Source of the DNA: Candidatus Poribacteria bacterium
GTDB lineage: Bacteria; Poribacteria; WGA-4E; WGA-3G
NCBI GenBank assembly: GCA_022826805.1
Contig: JAJDUH010000073.1
Span: 1 to 64,000, forward strand
Length of the DNA: 64,000 bases
Direction of reading: 5' to 3'
Below, piece by piece: positions 17,898-26,615 of this stretch (positions are counted from its first letter, which is position 1; the number at the start of each line of letters is the position of its first letter). Under the pieces are notes generated by a model. That model searched no databases, was not told the DNA's origin, and saw nothing but the letters and a program-made list of their open reading frames with translations. The translations under genes and the position numbers were made by a program.

Positions 17898-19256
17898 CTA
17901 AAGATGCCAAATCTCACTTGTGAATTCTGGGAACAGACAATCAAGGAGTGTCGCGGAAGCCGTATCATTCGTCCAACAATCAATGAAACTTGCTGTCAAC
18001 GCTTCTGTCCGACACCGTCCGCAGAGCAGCTGCAAAAAGGTTAAGTCGGGGAACGCCGCGTCCCCGGCTTCAACGTCCATCGGTGTCCAATCTGTGAGAT
18101 TCGTTACGCGACCATTTTTAAAAGTAAAGTGAATTCCTGTTCGATAGAAGTTGAGTTTGAGTTCCCCGGTGTACCCTTCCGCGACTGTCCCGATGAGATG
18201 TTTTTCCAATGCGGGTTGGATATGTCGTAGGAACGCTATCAGATTCGGCACCCGGATATACCACGCATACGGAGGATCCTTACGGACAACAGATTTGGGG
18301 AGTCCGCTATAGACGGGATGCTCACGCCCCAACATGAACTGGATCGCTGATGCTTCTGGCTTGGCACTTTCAGCAGCTACCGGCGTCTCCTTCGCCTTTT
18401 TCCACAACGCTCGCAATATTGAGGGAATCAAGTGTAAATATCCGACCCCCGGTTTCAGCTCCATACGTCCGACAATGAAATTAGCACCAGTATCCGTGCC
18501 TTCGTAATAACCCGCGTAGCACCACGGCAGATGTTGCACATATCCGAGTCGTGTCCCTTGCATATCTTCGATGAGTAGCCATTGGTGTCGTGCGTCACTC
18601 TTCGGAGACCGTCCGTTGAATTCATACTCCCACACCTCAGGGCTTCGATGGCAGTCAAAAACCTGTGATTGAATCGAGTGGGTGTAGACTTCTTGAATAA
18701 AAGTGTTGTCTGCATCCGTTCGCGGTCGGAGCCGACACGTTTCAGTTTGCCCTTTTTTTAAGCTTGGCATGTGAAACCCATCAATGACATGCCCGGCTTC
18801 CATGTCCAGTGCCATCTCATATCCGAAGAGCCGATAATACCACGGTATACCCGTAATGCCTTGCATCAGTTCCCCGCGTGTCTCGCTCAATGCATGGATC
18901 ACTTCAAATTGCTTGCGGACAAGTCCTCTTCTACGATACTCAGATTCAGTAGCGACGAATTCAGGTTGTCCAAACTTGAATGGGATCCCGCTGTACGTCC
19001 AGGTCTGTGAGATAAGACACATTGACGACACGATCTTCCCGGTCTTGGTATCTTCCACGACAGTGAAATCGCTCGCCTTACAGGTAGGGTGATCTCCTAA
19101 CATAAGATCTCGTATGTTTGGATCTATGTTCACATCTTCGTGGAGTCGGGCGTTGAACTCAGCAAGAGCGTCTACATCGTCTAAGGTGGCGAATCGGAGT
19201 TTCAGGTTATCGCCCAAATCTATGGGCATTTGTGAGAGTATGTTATTTTTTGACAA
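17898..19256 (-). CDS. Eis-like GNAT N-acetyltransferase
   Basis: 452 aa. TTG 19256 has an AAGGA eight bases upstream; ATG 19229 is possible but lacks a ribosome site. The N-terminal GNAT fold is visible in LKLRFATLDDVDALAEFN (residues about 18-35) and the acetyl-CoA loop region VATESEYRRRGLVRKQFE (about 108-125). A second, degenerate GNAT half and a C-terminal SCP2-like region (GELKLNFYRTGIHFTFKNGRVTNL) complete the three-part layout of Eis-type enzymes, which acetylate amino groups on small molecules or proteins. Substrate unknown. It is divergent from comEC. Confidence 0.75.
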   Translation of the reverse strand: MSKNNILSQMPIDLGDNLKLRFATLDDVDALAEFNARLHEDVNIDPNIRDLMLGDHPTCKASDFTVVEDTKTGKIVSSMCLISQTWTYSGIPFKFGQPEFVATESEYRRRGLVRKQFEVIHALSETRGELMQGITGIPWYYRLFGYEMALDMEAGHVIDGFHMPSLKKGQTETCRLRPRTDADNTFIQEVYTHSIQSQVFDCHRSPEVWEYEFNGRSPKSDARHQWLLIEDMQGTRLGYVQHLPWCYAGYYEGTDTGANFIVGRMELKPGVGYLHLIPSILRALWKKAKETPVAAESAKPEASAIQFMLGREHPVYSGLPKSVVRKDPPYAWYIRVPNLIAFLRHIQPALEKHLIGTVAEGYTGELKLNFYRTGIHFTFKNGRVTNLTDWTPMDVEAGDAAFPDLTFLQLLCGRCRTEALTASFIDCWTNDTASATLLDCLFPEFTSEIWHL

Positions 19257-19381
19257 TTTACGTTTCCTTATTATCGTAGTTAACAGTTGTCAGTTGTCAG
19301 TTAAGAGGTGTTTATTGTATCATAGTATGGGTAAAAAATGTAAGACAAAGACAAATTTTACTGCGTATGGGTAAAATTTGA

Positions 19382-19387
19382 TATAAT
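19382..19387 (+). promoter_or_regulatory. TATAAT -10 box of comEC, possibly leaderless
   Basis: A perfect TATAAT ends nine bases before ATG 19397, so the predicted transcript begins at or just before the start codon. A -35 is not clear (TTTACT with a 19-nt spacer is the best candidate). Confidence 0.45.
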
Positions 19388-19396
19388 AACAGGAAG

Positions 19397-21826
19397 ATGA
19401 AAATCATACCACGTCCCGCACTCTACTTTCTTATCCCGTTTCTTCTCGGTATTCTTGTTGGAAGCTGGACCTCTATTCCTCTTTTATGGCTCTGGCTCTC
19501 CATCTTATTCAGTTTCATCGGCAGCATTGTAACCAGAAACCGGAGGCGTTATCTTTCTTACGGACTGCTCCATCTTGCCATTTTTGCAGGCGGTATGCTA
19601 CGCTTAGAAACTGCCTCCCATTCGCCAATTCCAGAACACTTCTACGGTGAACCCGTCGGTTTTTCAGGGACTACGACGTATCAGCCCGAACGCGGCACCG
19701 AATGGGAAGCGTGTTATGCCGTTGGTGAACTCCGGTTGTTATCGGATCCATCACAACAGGTGCGAGCGAAATTTCTTATCAAATTCCAGGAGTTGGTACC
19801 GCTCGGCTACGGCAAACAGATAACCCTCACGGGTGTCCTTAGGCAGCCACAAGGCAAACGGAACCCAGGCGGATTTGATTACAATGCCTATCTTGCACGG
19901 CAGAATGTCGTCGGCATCGTTGATGTCGTAGGACCGCTACGCATAGGCGAACAAGGCGGTTTCCCGCCCGGACGCTGGATAGAGGCACTTCGTATCCGCA
20001 CGGAACGGACGATCGATCTCATTTATACCGAACCTTCACTCCACGCCCAGCTCCTCAAAGGCGTTTTACTCGGCAAACGCGCCGACCTCCCTACAGAGAC
20101 GTTGGACATCTTCCGAAATAGCGGCACCTTTCACGTACTTGCAGTTTCCGGTTTACATGTTGGACTCATCGCCATGTTCTGCTACCTCGGTTTTTCAATC
20201 TTTCGATTTCCACAGAAGATTTGCTGCCTACTGACGATTATAGTCGTGCTGATTTACGCCTGTCTGATTGGTTTTCGACCCTCTGTTTTTCGTGCGGTGT
20301 TGATGGCAATCCTATTCCTTGTCGCCACGCTCATTGACCGGGATGCCGATTTATTTAATCTATTGGCGTTCGCTGCTTTGGTGTTACTCCTTTTGAACCC
20401 ATTACAACTGTGGGATGTCGGGTTTCTACTCTCATTCGTTGCTGTAACGGCAATCGTCTATTTCGTGCCAAAGATGGAGGCACCCTTGGGTTGGCTGTGG
20501 GCAGATAGCGGTAATTCACTCTTAAGGAACAGTGGGGTCTTGACGTGGTTTCGGAAAGTCCCGGTTAAATGGCTTGTGCTCTCTTATCTCGTGACGATCG
20601 CAGCCCAAATCGGAACGGGACCGTTGATAGCCGTCTCCTTTTTCCGGGCATATCCGATGGGTATCCTTATCGGTCCATTTGCGGTTGGACTTGTATCGCT
20701 CATTGTCGCAGTCGGTATGATGTCTGTGTGTGTCGGTTTGATATGGCTTCCCTTGGCGAAGTTGGTCGCGCTACTCAATCACGCTATCATCTCTGTTTTC
20801 TTGGCACTCATCGAGACGTTTGGGCAGACATGGGGAGTTGTGAAACTAATGCCACCGACATTCGGCATTTTCGTCCTCTACATCGCCGTCTGTTTAGGGG
20901 TCGCACACTGGCGATTTGTCTATAAGGAATTCCGAATCGCGGCGCTCATTGGTTTATCAGTCGTCGCAATTTGGGTCTGGGACACGGCGTTTCATGAGAA
21001 GGGCAGGCTTCTGGAAGTCGTAACACTCGATGTCGGACAAGGCGACGCCGCTGTCGTCAGGTTTCCAGACAATCGGACAGTCCTAATAGACGGTGGTATT
21101 CGGCGTAGGTATTACAACCCCCAGAAACAGGAGATGGCTGACTACGACGTGGGGCAACGGATTATTGAACCCTACTTTGACGCTCACGGCATTCGGAAAC
21201 TCGATATGGTTGTACTGACGCACCCAGACCTCGATCACGGCGGCGGACTCGGGTATATCTTAGAGAACTTTGAAGTCTCGCGTGTCCTCGGTGTATCGGA
21301 TATATCACTTGATTCTCAGACGCATCAGCGACTGCAAAATATTGCCAAGGCACGCGATATTCCTTACGCCTTCCCGTACGCTGGGGAGATTCCGCTAACA
21401 CCGACCGCTTCACTGGATTTACTACACCCTATCGATCCTGCATCTACAAATCTACTGGATGACGACAAAAACGATGATTCTCTTGTCATAAAGCTCACTT
21501 ACGGCGAGATAGATATTCTCTTTACAGGTGACATCGGTAAAAAAGCGGAGAATAGACTCATCGCATCTGGACAAGATCTCCGTTCAGAAATCCTGAAAGT
21601 CCCGCATCACGGAAGTCGTACGTCCAGTAGTGAACCGTTTTTAGATGCAGTCCAACCGGTTTGCGCGATCTTTTCACTCGGCGAGGGGAATCGGTATAAT
21701 CTTCCGCATGCGGATGTGGTTGCCCGGTATCAGGCGCGAGGTTGTCTCCAGTGGCGAACCGACCAAGTCGGAGCGATTACCATTCGTACTGATGGGACGC
21801 GGTGTTGGATCGATGGGTTAAAATAA
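19397..21826 (+). CDS. comEC: ComEC/Rec2 DNA-uptake channel protein
   Basis: 809 aa, full length for the family. It has N-terminal membrane segments, then an OB-like soluble part (about 80-180). The Competence domain follows with about ten membrane helices (200-510); NSGTFHVLAVSGLHVGLI is the hallmark motif near 245. The C-terminal metallo-beta-lactamase-like domain holds LDVGQGDAAVVRF, VLTHPDLDHGGG (near residue 605), TGDIG and VPHHGSRTSS (near 735). ComEC carries single-stranded DNA across the inner membrane during natural transformation; the C-terminal domain is thought to degrade one strand. No other competence gene is in the window. Confidence 0.93.
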   Translation: MKIIPRPALYFLIPFLLGILVGSWTSIPLLWLWLSILFSFIGSIVTRNRRRYLSYGLLHLAIFAGGMLRLETASHSPIPEHFYGEPVGFSGTTTYQPERGTEWEACYAVGELRLLSDPSQQVRAKFLIKFQELVPLGYGKQITLTGVLRQPQGKRNPGGFDYNAYLARQNVVGIVDVVGPLRIGEQGGFPPGRWIEALRIRTERTIDLIYTEPSLHAQLLKGVLLGKRADLPTETLDIFRNSGTFHVLAVSGLHVGLIAMFCYLGFSIFRFPQKICCLLTIIVVLIYACLIGFRPSVFRAVLMAILFLVATLIDRDADLFNLLAFAALVLLLLNPLQLWDVGFLLSFVAVTAIVYFVPKMEAPLGWLWADSGNSLLRNSGVLTWFRKVPVKWLVLSYLVTIAAQIGTGPLIAVSFFRAYPMGILIGPFAVGLVSLIVAVGMMSVCVGLIWLPLAKLVALLNHAIISVFLALIETFGQTWGVVKLMPPTFGIFVLYIAVCLGVAHWRFVYKEFRIAALIGLSVVAIWVWDTAFHEKGRLLEVVTLDVGQGDAAVVRFPDNRTVLIDGGIRRRYYNPQKQEMADYDVGQRIIEPYFDAHGIRKLDMVVLTHPDLDHGGGLGYILENFEVSRVLGVSDISLDSQTHQRLQNIAKARDIPYAFPYAGEIPLTPTASLDLLHPIDPASTNLLDDDKNDDSLVIKLTYGEIDILFTGDIGKKAENRLIASGQDLRSEILKVPHHGSRTSSSEPFLDAVQPVCAIFSLGEGNRYNLPHADVVARYQARGCLQWRTDQVGAITIRTDGTRCWIDGLK

Positions 21827-21878
21827 CGTGCGTTCGATAAAGAGGTTTTGTACTACAAACATTTCCCAGTCTATAGTA

Positions 21879-22345
21879 GTAGGTTGGGTAGAGCGTAGCG
21901 AAACCCAACGTGTTACTGAATCCTTAATCGTAGGTTGGGTTGAACGGTTGATTCTCGAACGCTATCGATTCAAGTATAGCTGGTGTTTAGCCCATAACAT
22001 AGTCTACCAAACGATATGGAGTGAAACCCAACGCTTTTTTCGGTCTCTGGAGTTATGGTGGTATAGCGTTGGGTTTCACTGGCGAGGTTAGAAACCTTGA
22101 AGAAACACCCCGATGAATGCCCGGTGAAGCCTTTATGGGCTTCATACCGTTGATTTGATTCTGATTTACGGCATGAATACCCGGTCTATGCCCGGGGAAT
22201 GCCATAAGGCATTCATACCCCGGTCTATGCCCACAGGCATAGATACCGTTGATTCTGAAGTGCATAAGCACTTCATACCGTTGATTTGATTCTGATTCAA
22301 GGCATAGATACCGTTGATTCTGATTTACGCGCATTCAGCGTTGAT
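21879..22345. repeat. Repeat block: truncated family B MITE and REP palindromes
   Basis: From 21879 the GTAGGTTGGGT end appears twice (21879 and 21930) with internal GAAACCCAACG but no matching right end, so family B is broken here. From about 22105, REP-like palindromes alternate (GAATGCC-ATAA-GGCATTC, GAAGCCTTTATGGGCTTC, GAAGTGCATAAGCACTTC), each followed by ATACCGTTGATT. No gene is credible in 21827-22425. Confidence 0.7.
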
Positions 22346-22425
22346 TCGCAAAAACCCTACCGATTTAGCAGTTAGCAGTCAGTAGGTGTCGCGATTAAGG
22401 AATCGCTCCTACAGAAAGCTGGAAA

Positions 22426-23517
22426 TTATAGAGAGGGTGCGATAGCGATACGCAGCGCCTCCTGATCCATGGCGTCCACAAATGCAGTGTTAATATCTGA
22501 TAGTGGATATGTTTTTCCGATAAGGTCTCCAAACCGATAACGCGTCCGGTTTTCTTCTATAAAGTCGAGTGCTGTGCCAAGAGCCGTATGATGATAGTTA
22601 TGCACCCCTCGGAGCGTTATGCATTTTGTGACGAGCTGGTGGGCATCAACAGAGATATGCGCATCAGGATAGACGTAACCGAGCGTCAAACACCGTCCAC
22701 CGATAGCCAACCACGTAACCAGATTCGGGATCCCGATTGTGGCACCACTCACTTCTACACCGAGGTCAGCCCCCCGTCCATCTGTGAGTCCTTTCAATGC
22801 TTCATCAATCTCAGAGACAGATATTTTGTCTGGATTGAAAGTGTGTGTCGCCCCAAAACGCTTGGCAATCGCTAAGCGTTCTTCGTTGAGGTCCACAACA
22901 ACAACCCGCTTATATCCGTTTTCGCGGAGGTAACACGCCGCATAGATACCGAGCATGCCGGCTCCGTGGATAACGGCTGTTTCACCCGGTTGTATACCAA
23001 TAACCTCTAAGCCGTTTACTACAGTCGTAAGCGCGCAGTTGATAGGCACAGCCTCACTGTCCGTTACGGCATCTGGGATACGGTAAATCGCTGTCCCAGG
23101 ACGCAACAGAATATGTGTGGCAAATCCACCCGATAGGGACGCATCCCCTTCATTGCGGGCATGTCCGTATTTGAACATCGTTTCACATTTCTGCGGAAGA
23201 TTATGATTTACACAATAGTCGCATGTTCCGCAAGCGGTCGTCATGCTCCACGTAACCCGATCACCTTCCTGTAGTGTATTTCCGGTCGCTGATTGCAGGT
23301 ACGTTGGTGCTACAAGTGTGCCGATAATCTCATGTCCGAGTATGCATGGGGTCTCTGCGCCGCGACGACCTGATACCGTGTGGAGATCAGACCCACAGAT
23401 CGTTGAAAGTGAAACGGCGACAAGCACATCGTCCGAGGTGGCGTGGACAGGCATCTCGCAAACCTCAAAAGGTGTCCCTATCCCGTGAAATTGTGAAATT
23501 TGTGCGGATATTTGCAT
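22426..23517 (-). CDS. Zinc-dependent medium-chain alcohol dehydrogenase
   Basis: 363 aa from ATG 23517 (MQISAQISQFHGIG); the longer frame to 23643 has no supporting signal. Catalytic zinc ligands are visible in STICGSDLH and GHEIIG. The structural-zinc cysteines are in ACGTCDYCVNHNLPQKC. The NAD(P) Rossmann motif is VIHGAGMLGIYAACYL (about residue 180) with VVVDLNEERL following, an acidic residue that suggests NAD. It resembles the phosphonate-catabolism and threonine-dehydrogenase-like MDR subgroups, but substrate cannot be read from sequence. It is divergent from argB. Confidence 0.88.
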   Translation of the reverse strand: MQISAQISQFHGIGTPFEVCEMPVHATSDDVLVAVSLSTICGSDLHTVSGRRGAETPCILGHEIIGTLVAPTYLQSATGNTLQEGDRVTWSMTTACGTCDYCVNHNLPQKCETMFKYGHARNEGDASLSGGFATHILLRPGTAIYRIPDAVTDSEAVPINCALTTVVNGLEVIGIQPGETAVIHGAGMLGIYAACYLRENGYKRVVVVDLNEERLAIAKRFGATHTFNPDKISVSEIDEALKGLTDGRGADLGVEVSGATIGIPNLVTWLAIGGRCLTLGYVYPDAHISVDAHQLVTKCITLRGVHNYHHTALGTALDFIEENRTRYRFGDLIGKTYPLSDINTAFVDAMDQEALRIAIAPSL

Positions 23518-23648
23518 TATGTTTGTGTTCCTTGAACTATAATCCTTGGTAAGTTGAGTTTCCCAACCTCGGTCTACTGTAGGAGGGATCTCCGAATCCC
23601 GATAACCAACTGATAACGCATAACTTATAACTGACAACCACATTTAAT

Positions 23649-23677
23649 TTGACAAACAGAGGCGTGTCTCGTATCAT
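23649..23677 (+). promoter_or_regulatory. Putative argB promoter
   Basis: TTGACA (23649-23654), a 17-nt spacer and TATCAT (23672-23677), about 40 bases before the argB ATG. Confidence 0.6.
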
Positions 23678-23724
23678 AGTATATTATACACTATACAAAA
23701 AAATAAAGGACGAAACTAAAAAAC

Positions 23725-24600
23725 ATGAACAGAACTGCTGAAGTTCTTATTGAAGCCTTACCTTATATTCGCCGCTTTTATGATCGTCGGATTGTAATCA
23801 AATATGGCGGTGCCGCAATGGAGGATGAGACGCTTATCCACTCTGTTATGGAGGACATCGTTTTAATGAAATACGTCGGTATCCGTCCAATCATAGTTCA
23901 TGGTGGCGGACCACGAATCACTGAGTGGATGGATAAACTCGGAAAGGTTCCAGAATTTGTGCAGGGACTCCGTGTAACCGATGCGGAAACGGTTGAAATC
24001 GCTGAGATGGTGCTCGGTTCTATCAATAAAGAAATCGTTGCTCGTATTAACCAACACGGTGGGAAAGCCATTGGTCTCTCTGGAAAAGACGCCAACCTAA
24101 TTCTCGCTGAGAAGCAACAGACGCAGGCCACGGATGAAACCGGACAGCAGATTGATGTCGACTTAGGGTACGTGGGGAAAATTATCGGTGTTAGCACCGA
24201 AGCGATTACCGCACTCGATCAGGCAGGTTATATTCCTGTTATCTCGCCAATTGGGGTTGGTGTTAATGGTCAAACCTATAATATTAATGCCGACACAATG
24301 GCGGGTGAGATTGCATCGGCGTTCCAAGCGGAGAAGTTGATTCTCCTGACGGATACGCGCGGTATTCTCAAAGATCTATCGGATATGTCGTCTCTGATTC
24401 CGACGATTCATATAAGAGAGGTAGACACATTCATCACGGACGGTTTCATCGGGGGTGGTATGCTCCCGAAAGTAGAGGCATGCACAACAGCACTCATGGG
24501 TGGTGTCTACAAGACCCATATTATTGATGGCAGAATCCCGCACTCACTGCTCCTTGAAATCTTCACAGAAGGTGGCATCGGTACCGAAATCGTTCGATAA
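23725..24600 (+). CDS. argB: Acetylglutamate kinase
   Basis: 291 aa, the usual size. It phosphorylates N-acetyl-L-glutamate in the second step of arginine biosynthesis. The nucleotide-binding motif IVIKYGGAAM (residues about 23-32), the phosphate loop IIVHGGGPRI (near 56), NINADTMAGEIA (near 190) and the C-terminal GGMLPKVEAC are all present. The start sits shortly after an AAGGA-like site and a good promoter. No other arginine gene is adjacent; the gene downstream is an unrelated protein on the same strand 70 bases away. Confidence 0.95.
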   Translation: MNRTAEVLIEALPYIRRFYDRRIVIKYGGAAMEDETLIHSVMEDIVLMKYVGIRPIIVHGGGPRITEWMDKLGKVPEFVQGLRVTDAETVEIAEMVLGSINKEIVARINQHGGKAIGLSGKDANLILAEKQQTQATDETGQQIDVDLGYVGKIIGVSTEAITALDQAGYIPVISPIGVGVNGQTYNINADTMAGEIASAFQAEKLILLTDTRGILKDLSDMSSLIPTIHIREVDTFITDGFIGGGMLPKVEACTTALMGGVYKTHIIDGRIPHSLLLEIFTEGGIGTEIVR

Positions 24601-24670
24601 TCCTGTAGGCCGGATCTCTAAACCTACGGGTTAAATGGCTGTGATGTTAAGTGACCAAGGGAGATAAAAA

Positions 24671-25849
24671 ATGGCGGAATCTAAAAAAATTGCTGCGATC
24701 ATCACCACATATTATCAACACTCACATGCTGACGTGATTGCTACAAAGTACATGCAGGGGTTCCCGACAGATACCGGACATCAGATGCCTCGCGTCGAAT
24801 TGGTATCCATCTATCTGGATCAGGTAGATGATCGAGACATCGGCGTCGGTCTGGCAGCTGCGCACAACATCCCTATCTATCCAAGTATCCGTCAAGCACT
24901 TACGCTCGGTGGGAATGAACTGGCTGTCGATGGTGTGATACTGATTGGTGAACACGGCGACTATCCGTATAACGAAATAGGGCAGCACATGTATCCGCGC
25001 CGCTATATGTTCGAGCAGATTTGTGGTGTGTTCGCCTCGAGCGGCAGATCAGTCCCTGTCTTCTGTGATAAACACCTCTCCTACAATTGGGACGACGCAA
25101 TCTGGATGTATAACCGCGCAAAAGCACTAAATGTGCCGTTTATGGCGGGTTCCTCGTTACCTCTCTCTTGGCGGAAACCTTTTTTAGAACACCCGCTTGA
25201 CACGGAGTTAGAATCGGCTATCGGTATCGGTTATGCGGGCGTAGAGTCCTACGGTTTTCATTCGCTTGAGACGTTACAATGTATGATTGAGCGTCGTCAG
25301 GGCGGCGAGTCGGGGATTGTGGCAATTCAGTGTCTCGAAGGCGAGGCGGTCTGGGAAGCGGGCAAGGCAGGAAAATGGTCTCTCGAATTAGCCGAAATGG
25401 CATGTGAACAAATCGAGAATCGTCCCGATAGTACGTTTATAGAGGGATGCCCCAATCCAACAGTGTTCCTGTTAGAGCATCAAGATGGGTTTCAATCTGC
25501 GGTTCTCATGCTGACTGGCTATGTTTCTGATTTTGCTTACGCAGCGAGCGCAGGTGACACGTACTATGCTACGGAGTTTTACCTACAGAATGGACCGCCG
25601 CATGCGCATTTTAGCTACTTAAGCCTTAATATTGAAGAGATGTTCGTGACGGGTGAGCCGCAGTATCCTGTGGAGCGGACACTGCTCGTGACGGGTGTGC
25701 TTGATGCGCTCATGCACTCGCGAGCGGAAGGACATGTCCGAATCGAGACGCCACACTTGGCTGAATTGGCGTATCGTTCTTACGAAAAGATTCCTATCCG
25801 ACCGGTAGCCCCGCGCCCTGAAGGCGCGACGTTAAAGACCGAATTCTAA
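24671..25849 (+). CDS. Uncharacterised 392-aa cytosolic protein
   Basis: Not recognised. It has no signal peptide or membrane segment. An AAGGGAG site precedes the ATG. The N-terminus (KKIAAIITTYYQHSHADVIATKYMQG) reads like a Rossmann-type strand-helix start, and GVILIGEHGDYPYNEIGQHMYPRRYMFEQIC contains invariant-looking His, Asp and Glu residues. These features would suit an enzyme or a nucleotide-binding protein. It may share a transcript with argB but need not act with it. A sugar or isomerase role, as for the nearby oxidoreductases, is only speculation. Confidence 0.65.
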   Translation: MAESKKIAAIITTYYQHSHADVIATKYMQGFPTDTGHQMPRVELVSIYLDQVDDRDIGVGLAAAHNIPIYPSIRQALTLGGNELAVDGVILIGEHGDYPYNEIGQHMYPRRYMFEQICGVFASSGRSVPVFCDKHLSYNWDDAIWMYNRAKALNVPFMAGSSLPLSWRKPFLEHPLDTELESAIGIGYAGVESYGFHSLETLQCMIERRQGGESGIVAIQCLEGEAVWEAGKAGKWSLELAEMACEQIENRPDSTFIEGCPNPTVFLLEHQDGFQSAVLMLTGYVSDFAYAASAGDTYYATEFYLQNGPPHAHFSYLSLNIEEMFVTGEPQYPVERTLLVTGVLDALMHSRAEGHVRIETPHLAELAYRSYEKIPIRPVAPRPEGATLKTEF

Positions 25850-25877
25850 ATAATTTTCTTCCACAGTTTGAATCGTT

Positions 25878-26310
25878 TTATCGAAACCGTTTAAGAAAAT
25901 CGGTGGCGGTTACAATATGAATGCCTTGATAGTTCCGCAGTGGGAGTAGGTGTCTTTTATCACCGGTAACAATGTGGGTGGCATCACCTACAAGTGCACA
26001 TTCAATTATTTTGTTGTCGTCAGGGTCTGTGGTAACATCCTTAAGTTGATTTGTAATCTTAACCATTAAGTTGATTTGTAATCTTAACCATTCGGAGAAA
26101 GCCAAGAAGTCTCGTAACAATCCTTGAAGTCCGGAACCGTGGATATTCAAGCTTAGTGGTTAATTTCTCATCAAACTCAGCGAGTATTTCGATACAAGTT
26201 ACACCATCAACTCTATCTGTCATCGCGAGTTCGATGCAGTCGTATGGAATTCCACCCCAAACCATGCCGGAGATCAAGATATTTGTATCGTAGACGACTA
26301 TCGGCTGCAT
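25878..26310 (-). pseudogene. PIN-domain toxin gene broken by a 25-bp tandem duplication
   Basis: Two overlapping reading frames (start at 26310; end at 25878) are halves of one PIN_3/COG1569-type toxin. The N-terminal half has VVYDTNILISGMVWGG with the first catalytic Asp. The C-terminal half has DPDDNKIIECALVGDATHIVTGDKRHLL with the later acidic residues. At 26041-26090 a 25-nt sequence is exactly duplicated in tandem; removing one copy restores a continuous 135-aa protein. PIN proteins are RNases of toxin-antitoxin modules, so loss here would be tolerated while the antitoxin remains. It could be a recent inactivation or a reversible switch. Confidence 0.85.
26041..26090. repeat. Perfect 25-bp tandem duplication inside the toxin gene
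   Basis: TTAAGTTGATTTGTAATCTT plus AACCA occurs at 26041-26065 and again at 26066-26090. Because 25 is not a multiple of three, it shifts the reading frame. Confidence 0.95.
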
Positions 26311-26555
26311 TCCCGGTCCTCATGGACAATATCGTCAATAAAATCTATGCGTTCCTCTTCAGTCATGGTATCCCAATCTAACCCGCGTGCTGCACATAAC
26401 TTGCGCATTTTTGTTTCACCGTACTTTATCTGTTCAGCGTGTTCAGCGTGTGCCTGTTCAGCAAGCGTAGTGAGGACAACGAGCTTCTCTTCCGGCGGGA
26501 TTTGTTGAATAAAATCAATAACCTGTTCGGTTGTTAATTTAATAGTCAAATCCAT
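26298..26555 (-). CDS. Antitoxin of the PIN module
   Basis: 85 aa, overlapping the toxin start by 13 bases, as is usual for type II toxin-antitoxin pairs. The N-terminal LTIKLTTEQVIDFIQQIPPEEKLVVLTTLA is the helical segment often seen in short antitoxins next to PIN_3 toxins. The C-terminal half is acidic (EEERIDFIDDIVHEDRE) and could wrap the toxin. AAAGGAAAAGG lies upstream of ATG. It remains open although the toxin is broken. Confidence 0.75.
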   Translation of the reverse strand: MDLTIKLTTEQVIDFIQQIPPEEKLVVLTTLAEQAHAEHAEQIKYGETKMRKLCAARGLDWDTMTEEERIDFIDDIVHEDRECSR

Positions 26556-26582
26556 TTCAACCTTTTCCTTTCAGAGAGATAA

Positions 26583-26609
26583 TAAAAGCGCGGTTGAAAA
26601 ACCGCGCTT
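26583..26609 (-). terminator. Rho-independent terminator (minus strand)
   Basis: Read on the minus strand, AAGCGCGGTT-TTTC-AACCGCGCTT is followed by TTATTAT, seven bases after the oxidoreductase stop. Confidence 0.85.
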
Positions 26610-26615
26610 GAAATC

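Noticed and set aside
21828..22091. 87-aa open frame after comEC
   Set aside because: Made of GTAGGTTGGGT repeat sequence (VGWVERSETQRV occurs repeatedly); typical of a repeat translated by chance.
22385..22415. tRNA-like or RNA hairpin near GTGTCGCGATTAAGGAATCGCTCC
   Set aside because: A short palindrome of the REP type with no cloverleaf or conserved T-loop.
26298..26555. Antitoxin as part of a wider defence locus
   Set aside because: Neighbours are a metabolic oxidoreductase and an unknown enzyme; nothing beyond a simple toxin-antitoxin pair.
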